From positions 1 to 11,643 of the forward strand of contig DJVY01000234.1 in NCBI GenBank assembly GCA_002440885.1: a stretch of DNA of 11,643 bases. Reading direction: 5' to 3'. The notes under the pieces were generated by a model, which did not search any database, was not told the DNA's origin, and saw only the letters and a list, made by a program, of their open reading frames with translations. Both the position numbers and the translations under genes were made by a program. This document shows positions 7,904 to 11,643 of the stretch, in pieces (the first letter of the stretch is position 1; the number at the start of each line of letters is the position of its first letter). The DNA comes from Bacteroidales bacterium UBA6244. GTDB lineage: Bacteria > Bacteroidota > Bacteroidia > Bacteroidales > F082.

Positions 7904-9154
7904 TTAAACCGAACCGGTTTTTTCGCAAGAATTACCGGCAAGCCATCCGGTTGAATAGGCGATTTGTAAGTTGTATCCTCCGGTTTCAGCATCCAGATCA
8001 ATCATTTCACCTGCAAAAAACAAACCTTTTACCAATCTCGACTCCATCGTTTTTGGAGAAATTTCGTTTGTTTTTACTCCTCCTGCCGTGATAATGGCTT
8101 CTTTAAACGACCGGTTATGCGACACCTTAAAGCGGAGGTTTTTCATCAGGTTTCGGATCTGTTTTCGCTCCTGGGCACTCACCTGGTGACAATCTTTCTC
8201 AGGGTCGGTTTTCAGTATTTCCAAAAACACGGGTATCATACTCGCCGGAAGCCAGAATCGGAAAATATTGGCGAGCTTTTTCTTGCCGTGTTCATTCAAA
8301 TCGCGAATCAGGCGGGCATCGAGTTTTGAGTCGTCGAGGGCAGGCTTCAGATCGATGGAGATTTCGACTTTGTTTTGCTTTTTAAGTTCCTGAGCAGCAA
8401 TGCGGCTGAGGGTCAGTATAATTGGCCCGGAAAGCCCGAAATGGGTGAAGATCATTTCACCCATCTCTTCTGCTATTTTTTTGTCGTTTACCCAAATTGC
8501 GGCCACCACATTTCGGAGGTTTAATCCCTGGAGTTTTTGGGCAACGCTGCCTTCGGTTTCCAAAGGCACAAGCGCCGGAAAGGGAGTTTCGATGGAGTGA
8601 CCCGCTTTGCGTGCCAACTCGTAACCCTCACCGTTTGATCCTGTGGCCGGATATGATTTTCCTCCCGTGGCCAGGATTACCTGCGGTGCGTAGTAGGGTA
8701 TTCCATTGGCCTGAACACCCACCACACTGTCCGATTCTATCAGCAGTTTTTCGGCCTGATGACCTGTACGAATTTCCACCCTGTTTTCGTGAACCCAGGC
8801 CAGCAAGGCTTTCAGGATATCAGAGGCCTGATCGCTGGCCGGAAAATAACGACCTCCCCGCTCGAGTGCTACCTCTACGCCATACCGTTCGAGCAAGGCA
8901 ATGATGTCTTTCGAAAAAAAACGAGAAAAAGCATTGCGTAAAAACCGACCGTCGGGGAAAACATGGGTGATAAACTCGCCGATAGGTGCGGCATTGGTGA
9001 TGTTGCATCGTCCCTTGCCGGTGATCAGAAGCTTGCGCCCTTCCTGACGCATTTTTTCTAATACCAACACACGACACCCTTTCTCGGCTGCCCTGCCGGC
9101 AGCCAGAAGTCCGGCCGGACCAGCACCAATAACGATCACATCATACGATTCCAT
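7904..9154 (-). CDS. NAD(P)/FAD-dependent oxidoreductase, HI0933/YhiN/BaiN family
   Basis: A cytoplasmic flavoprotein, 416 aa from the chosen start and of typical family length. The N-terminal Rossmann dinucleotide motif is IVIGAGPAG (7-15), ending at VLVLEK. The family signature GRKLLITGKGRCNITN is at 39-54. FTHFGLSGP lies mid-protein. The C-terminal FAD-binding block reads AGGV...EISPKTMESRLVKGLFFAGE...TGGYNLQIA (357-399). The family is widespread and conserved but its physiological reaction is poorly defined. Members have been named aminoacetone oxidase-like, and one, BaiN, has been linked to bile-acid metabolism; neither role should be assumed here. The frame extends to a TTG at 9163, but that TTG is part of a -7 promoter box (9161-9168), so ATG 9154 is chosen. 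A weak stem, AAACCG with CGGTTT (7906-7920), overlaps the stop and is followed by an AT-rich stretch. Confidence 0.92.
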   Translation of the reverse strand: MESYDVIVIGAGPAGLLAAGRAAEKGCRVLVLEKMRQEGRKLLITGKGRCNITNAAPIGEFITHVFPDGRFLRNAFSRFFSKDIIALLERYGVEVALERGGRYFPASDQASDILKALLAWVHENRVEIRTGHQAEKLLIESDSVVGVQANGIPYYAPQVILATGGKSYPATGSNGEGYELARKAGHSIETPFPALVPLETEGSVAQKLQGLNLRNVVAAIWVNDKKIAEEMGEMIFTHFGLSGPIILTLSRIAAQELKKQNKVEISIDLKPALDDSKLDARLIRDLNEHGKKKLANIFRFWLPASMIPVFLEILKTDPEKDCHQVSAQERKQIRNLMKNLRFKVSHNRSFKEAIITAGGVKTNEISPKTMESRLVKGLFFAGEMIDLDAETGGYNLQIAYSTGWLAGNSCEKTGSV

Positions 9155-9160
9155 AGGCTG

Positions 9161-9168
9161 CAAAGGTA
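9161..9168 (-). promoter_or_regulatory. Possible -7 element (TACCTTTG) directly at the flavoprotein start
   Basis: Minus-strand TACCTTTG is an exact TAnnTTTG match, with only 6 nt between it and the ATG at 9154. If it is used, transcription would begin within a few bases of the ATG, giving a leaderless or nearly leaderless mRNA. No -33 TTTG lies at the expected spacing; a TTG at 9181-9183 is 12 nt away. The match could be fortuitous. Confidence 0.35.
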
Positions 9169-9218
9169 TGGTTTAGTCTTCAATGAAGCATGTACTACAT
9201 GAGTTGATATTTAATGAT

Positions 9219-9422
9219 TCAAGTTTCGGAGTTAAACCTATTTTTTCTCGTTTTCTTTTCCCCACTCCGTGTGCCTCAGTGTCTTCTCCGAACAACTCTG
9301 TGTAACCTCCTAAATCTGTGACTTCTTCGTGCAACTCGGTGTAAGAACTTATTAGCCATGCCACACGAAGGTCAAAATTAAATCATATTTTATTGACTCA
9401 AAAAATTACAGGCGAAACTTGA
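9219..9422. repeat. 10-bp inverted repeat (TCAAGTTTCG / CGAAACTTGA) bracketing the tandem tract
   Basis: TCAAGTTTCG at 9219-9228 and its exact reverse complement CGAAACTTGA at 9413-9422 enclose the 10-11-bp repeat tract. The right copy extends to GCGAAACTTGAGT (9412-9424), which recurs exactly at 115-127. The right copy also takes part in a local hairpin: TTGACTCAA (9393-9401) pairs with TTGAGTTAA (9419-9427) with one G-T pair. This may mark the ends of a small non-autonomous repeat element, but the arms are short and no target-site duplication was identified. Confidence 0.35.
9265..9345. repeat. Degenerate 10-11-bp tandem repeat, consensus CTCnGTGtaa
   Basis: Eight imperfect units begin at 9265, 9275, 9286, 9296, 9307, 9314, 9325 and 9335: CTCCGTGTGC, CTCAGTGTCTT, CTCCGAACAA, CTCTGTGTAAC, CTCCTAA, ATCTGTGACTT, CTTCGTGCAA and CTCGGTGTAAG. 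The spacings are 10, 11, 10, 11, 7, 11 and 10, which is about one DNA helical turn apart from one short step. On the other strand the units read as ACACnGAG. From memory, similar CACAGAG/CTCTGTG-rich tracts occur between genes in many environmental bacteria; I could not check this here. Confidence 0.7.
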
Positions 9423-9480
9423 GTTAATGATGGCTTCCCTTAAAAATCTTTAACATTTATTAATCGCCGGAATTCATTCG

Positions 9481-9507
9481 TTGGTCTGATTTTTTTAGCT
9501 AATTTTA
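9481..9507 (+). promoter_or_regulatory. Weak candidate promoter for the DnaJ-like cluster
   Basis: TTG (9481-9483), a 16-nt spacer and TAATTTTA (9500-9507) resemble the TTTG / TAnnTTTG promoter pattern. The spacer is short and the last base of the -7 box is non-consensus. The -7 box ends 18 nt before the ATG at 9526. No heat-shock or SOS-type operator is recognisable. Confidence 0.3.
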
Positions 9508-9525
9508 TCCGTTGATTTTAACGAA

Positions 9526-10458
9526 ATGGAATACAAGGACTATTATCATATACTGGGTGTTGAAAAGTCAGCCGGAAAAGAAGAAATAAAAAAAGCTTAC
9601 CGACGGCTGGCCAAGGAATACCATCCCGACAAAACCAAGGGCGACCCTGTACGCGAAGAGAAGTTTAAAGAGGTTTCAGAAGCTTATCAAGTGCTCAGCA
9701 ACGACGAGAACAGAGCGAAATATGACCAGCTGGGAGCCAACTGGAAACAGGGGTCACAGGCTGAAAATGATCCGGGGTTTGATTATTCGCAGTTTTATAA
9801 TCAATCCGGAGGACAACGGGGTTATCACCAGACCTACCAAGGCGATCCGGAAGCTTTTTCTGACTTTTTTAACCATATTTTTGGCGGCGGAGGCGCTGGT
9901 TTTGCCGGAACTTCGGGCGGAGGCGCGCGAAAAAGGAAGGGACGTGACTATTCAGCCGAAATGGAACTTTCGCTCGAAGAAGCTTATAACGGATGTGCCC
10001 GCGTTTTGCAGCTCCACGACCAAAAACTGCGTATAACCACCAAACCAGGATCATACGATGGACAAAAAATAAAACTGAAAGGCAAAGGAGAACCCGGTGT
10101 TAATGGTGGCCCTAACGGAGATTTGTATATCACCCTTCACGTGGCCAAACATCCTGTTTTTGAGCGACTGAACGATGACCTGCTCATGGTGCTACCGCTG
10201 GATGTATACACAGCAGTGCTGGGAGGAAAAATCCAAATCCCACTGCTCACCGGCTCAATATCGATGCAAATCCCAAAAGGAACACAAGGCGGACAAAAAC
10301 TCCGCCTGAAAGGAAAAGGAATGCCCATTTACGGGAAATCCGACCAAAAAGGCGACTTATATCTCGGTATCCAAATAAAAATACCCACCCGCCTTACTGC
10401 GGAAGAAGAAAAATTGTTTACCCAACTCAAAGACATGTATCATGAACACCCTCGTTAG
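9526..10458 (+). CDS. DnaJ-class co-chaperone without zinc finger, CbpA-like
   Basis: A J-domain protein expected to deliver substrates to DnaK and stimulate its ATPase. The J domain occupies 1-70 with the essential HPD at 33-35 (YHPDKTKGD). It is followed by a glycine/phenylalanine-rich linker (about 83-138, including IFGGGGAGFAG) and the two C-terminal substrate-binding beta domains (about 139-290). These carry the paired motifs GSYDGQKIKLKGKGEPG and GTQGGQKLRLKGKGMP and the helper stretch NGDLYITLHVAKHPVFER. There is no CxxCxGxG zinc-binding region, so it is a class B/CbpA-type protein, not canonical DnaJ. The 310-aa length is typical. Its last 17 nt overlap the start of the next gene in another frame, indicating translational coupling. 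In enterobacteria CbpA is nucleoid-associated and is inhibited by the CbpM encoded next to it; whether this protein binds DNA is unknown. Confidence 0.93.
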   Translation: MEYKDYYHILGVEKSAGKEEIKKAYRRLAKEYHPDKTKGDPVREEKFKEVSEAYQVLSNDENRAKYDQLGANWKQGSQAENDPGFDYSQFYNQSGGQRGYHQTYQGDPEAFSDFFNHIFGGGGAGFAGTSGGGARKRKGRDYSAEMELSLEEAYNGCARVLQLHDQKLRITTKPGSYDGQKIKLKGKGEPGVNGGPNGDLYITLHVAKHPVFERLNDDLLMVLPLDVYTAVLGGKIQIPLLTGSISMQIPKGTQGGQKLRLKGKGMPIYGKSDQKGDLYLGIQIKIPTRLTAEEEKLFTQLKDMYHEHPR

Positions 10459-10798
10459 ATTACACGATTTTCAAACAAACAGGGCGTTGCTTGGTTTTTT
10501 AAATGCCCTGGCCGACGCGCAACTCACGCACTACGCCTCCGATTTGTTGCCCGAACTCGAACTCGTTGATGAAATCGAGTTTATGCGGTCGATTAAAAAA
10601 GCGCAACAGGTGCTAACTACACTTAGCCTACCTCTGGATCAGCATTTTAGAAAAATTTACCGTACCCGCGAAGGACATGTGTTTTGCGATTACAAACTCT
10701 CGCCCGTGGCCTATATGCTTGTGGGTATCAACGGCAATGTAGCCAACCGAAAAGTGGCTTCCATTCAGCTCGAGCTGATAAAAAAACTTCTGGGATAA
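10442..10798 (+). CDS. Small protein with BRO-N/DinD-like C-terminal half, coupled to the CbpA-like gene
   Basis: A 118-aa protein not firmly assigned to a family. Residues 44-118 resemble the N-terminal region of DinD and BRO-N/antirepressor-type domains. The pattern EFMRSIKKAQ...LDQHFRKI (46-72), CDYKLSPVAYMLVGINGN (82-99), VASIQ (105-109) follows DinD's order of DDHFEEI, D-x2-LSRYACYLVVQNGD and IAAGQ, as I remember that sequence. The first 43 residues are unassigned. No signal peptide or membrane segment is evident. The start ATG lies inside the last codons of the CbpA-like gene (17-nt overlap), and the SRAP gene follows 15 nt after its stop. By position it could be a modulator of the J-protein, as CbpM is, but I see no resemblance to CbpM. 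That role is inference. Confidence 0.75.
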   Translation: MNTLVRLHDFQTNRALLGFLNALADAQLTHYASDLLPELELVDEIEFMRSIKKAQQVLTTLSLPLDQHFRKIYRTREGHVFCDYKLSPVAYMLVGINGNVANRKVASIQLELIKKLLG

Positions 10799-10813
10799 AC
10801 TACCTTGAAAACA

Positions 10814-11500
10814 ATGTGCGGACGGTTTCAGTTATCGGTAAAAGGAAAACATATCAGCGAACGCTTCAACGTGGAGGTGTTCGACGATCGGTATAAACCC
10901 GCGTTTAACTGCGCGCCGGGACAGTGGCTGCCTGTAATTACCAATACCGAGCCCGACAAGCTAAGTTTTTTTCGTTGGGGGCTGATACCTTTTTGGGCTA
11001 AAGATCCCAAAATTGGGAACAAGCTGATAAACGCCCGTGCAGAAACCCTGAGTGAAAAACCTGCCTACAAAACCGCTTTTGCACATCGCCGTTGCTTGAT
11101 TCCGGCCAATGGATTTTACGAGTGGAAAAAAGACAAACAAAAAACACCCTACCGCATCTTCCTGAAAGGAGAGCACATTTTTGCCATGGCAGGTCTGTGG
11201 GAATCGTGGAAAAATGAAACAGGAGAGACACTGAACACCTTTTCCATCATCACCACCGGGCCAAACGAATTTATGTCGGCCATTCACCAGAGGATGCCTG
11301 TTATTCTTACCCCAGACCAGGAACAAAGGTGGTTGTCGCAAGCCAGTATTGAAACCCTGTGGCCATTGCTTGGCAGCTATGACACAGCACTGATGGAAGC
11401 CTATCCGGTAAGTCAGGCCATAAATTCACCCTACCATGATTATCCTTCTGTCGCCGAACCGGTATTGCCGCCAGGCCAGCCACCTGATTTGTTTTCGTGA
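10814..11500 (+). CDS. SOS response-associated peptidase family protein (SRAP, YedK/HMCES-like)
   Basis: Expected to form a covalent thiazolidine crosslink through its N-terminal cysteine with abasic sites in single-stranded DNA, protecting them at replication forks. With the start at ATG 10814 the protein begins MCGRF, so Cys2 becomes the N-terminal nucleophile once Met1 is removed. The frame extends three codons to a TTG at 10805, but that would bury the cysteine. The other active-site residues are visible: Asn73 in LINARAET, Glu103 in PANGFYEW, and His158 in IHQRMPVIL. FRWGLIPFWAKD (53-64) is another family hallmark. The 228-aa length is normal and the gene is complete. It starts 15 nt after the DinD-like gene and is probably part of the same transcript. 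No SOS box was recognised. Confidence 0.94.
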   Translation: MCGRFQLSVKGKHISERFNVEVFDDRYKPAFNCAPGQWLPVITNTEPDKLSFFRWGLIPFWAKDPKIGNKLINARAETLSEKPAYKTAFAHRRCLIPANGFYEWKKDKQKTPYRIFLKGEHIFAMAGLWESWKNETGETLNTFSIITTGPNEFMSAIHQRMPVILTPDQEQRWLSQASIETLWPLLGSYDTALMEAYPVSQAINSPYHDYPSVAEPVLPPGQPPDLFS

Positions 11501-11525
11501 ATCCGGAATGGACATTTTCGGCTAT

Positions 11526-11566
11526 CTCCCTTTTACGTTTATCCCAATCACCATCGTGAGAGGGAG
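11526..11566 (+). repeat. 12-bp imperfect hairpin downstream of the SRAP gene
   Basis: CTCCCTTTTACG (11526-11537) can pair with CGTGAGAGGGAG (11555-11566) across a 17-nt loop. There are ten Watson-Crick pairs and two G-U pairs, which form only in plus-strand RNA; the opposite strand would have mismatches. The stem begins 25 nt after the SRAP stop. No T run follows, so it is not a standard rho-independent terminator. It may be a transcript-end structure. Confidence 0.4.
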
Positions 11567-11643
11567 GCAGGATCGTTAGAATCTGGTGTGAAAAAGAAGG
11601 GAAATCAATGGAATAATAAACTCCAGCACCTGGATTGAAATCC

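Larger units (their letters stand above)
9155..9525. other. Divergent intergenic region with repeats and promoters, no credible gene
   Basis: This 371-nt stretch separates the minus-strand flavoprotein from the plus-strand DnaJ-like gene. It contains a possible flavoprotein -7 box (9161-9168), a 10-bp inverted-repeat pair (9219-9228 and 9413-9422), and a pyrimidine-rich run (about 9240-9268) leading into a tandem CTCnGTGtaa tract (9265-9345). An AT-rich part and the promoter region of the DnaJ-like gene follow. A 63-codon minus-strand frame starting with GTG (9364 to 9173) exists only because the repeat tract lacks stops in that phase. I do not call it a gene. Confidence 0.6.

Noticed and set aside
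7906..7920. Short stem AAACCG/CGGTTT at the end of the flavoprotein gene as a terminator
   Set aside because: It has only 6 bp with a 3-nt loop, overlaps the stop codon, and is followed by a mixed A/T stretch rather than a T run. Too weak to call as a separate feature.
8497..8904. 135-codon frame antisense to the flavoprotein gene
   Set aside because: Fully contained within the conserved flavoprotein coding sequence, with low-complexity Pro/Arg-rich translation and no recognisable domain.
9265..9345. Considered as a CRISPR array
   Set aside because: Units are only 10-11 bp and contiguous, with no unique spacers, and no cas genes are nearby.
9173..9364. 63-codon minus-strand frame with a GTG start in the intergenic region
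   Set aside because: Most of its sequence (YTELHEE..., YTELFGEDTEAHG) is translation of the degenerate 10-11-bp repeat tract. It has a non-ATG start, no ribosome-binding or domain signal, and ends across the flavoprotein promoter area.
10442..10798. Considered as CbpM, the usual partner encoded next to CbpA
   Set aside because: The sequence lacks the N-terminal MerR-like start pattern I know from CbpM and instead shows the DQHF / DYKLS..A..L...NGN pattern of DinD/BRO-N proteins.
11307..11642. Open minus-strand frame entering from the right edge, with no start in the window
   Set aside because: It overlaps the last 190 or so bases of the well-supported SRAP gene in antisense. The part beyond SRAP contains a hairpin and shows no family resemblance. 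It is more likely an open shadow than the 3' end of a convergent gene, though the edge prevents certainty.

Overview
The window looks like a piece of a Bacteroidota (Bacteroidetes) chromosome, most likely an environmental Bacteroidales/Marinilabiliales-type organism. Four things support this: a very large secreted gingipain-type (C25) protease ending in a type IX secretion (T9SS) sorting domain, which is a Bacteroidota hallmark; TAnnTTTG-type -7 promoter elements in front of several genes; the near absence of Shine-Dalgarno sequences; and the family flavour of the proteins. The genus cannot be named from the sequence. No rRNA, tRNA, CRISPR array, transposase or phage gene was seen.

Layout. 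Positions 1-282 carry no gene, only the terminator of the protease gene. The protease gene (minus strand, 4359 to 283) fills the left third. It diverges, across a 195-nt promoter region, from a plus-strand lipoate pair: lipA (4555-5421) and lipB (5438-6154), 16 nt apart, which together make protein-bound lipoyl groups de novo. lipB converges with a minus-strand pair transcribed from about 7750: a GNAT acetyltransferase (7721 to 7278), then, after 3 nt, a COG3457-type PLP amino-acid racemase (7274 to 6201). Upstream of these, also on the minus strand, is a flavoprotein of the HI0933/YhiN/BaiN family (9154 to 7904). A 371-nt divergent intergenic region (9155-9525) follows. It holds a degenerate, helically phased 10-11-bp tandem repeat tract bracketed by a 10-bp inverted repeat.

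The right third is a compact plus-strand cluster. A DnaJ-type co-chaperone without a zinc finger (CbpA-like, 9526-10458) overlaps by 17 nt a 118-aa protein (10442-10798) whose second half resembles the BRO-N/DinD domain. An SRAP-family protein (YedK/HMCES type, abasic-site crosslinking) starts 15 nt later (10814-11500). In the classical arrangement cbpA is followed by cbpM; here the coupled partner shows no visible resemblance to CbpM. Two of the three genes belong to families associated with DNA damage, which makes this cluster the most interesting part of the window.

Start codons were revised for four genes. The protease starts at 4359, because a -7 promoter box lies inside the longer reading frame. 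The flavoprotein starts at ATG 9154 and the acetyltransferase at ATG 7721, each in place of an upstream TTG. The SRAP protein starts at ATG 10814, because its catalytic cysteine must be residue 2. Apart from the chaperone cluster and the repeat tract, the window looks like ordinary housekeeping and secreted-enzyme territory.
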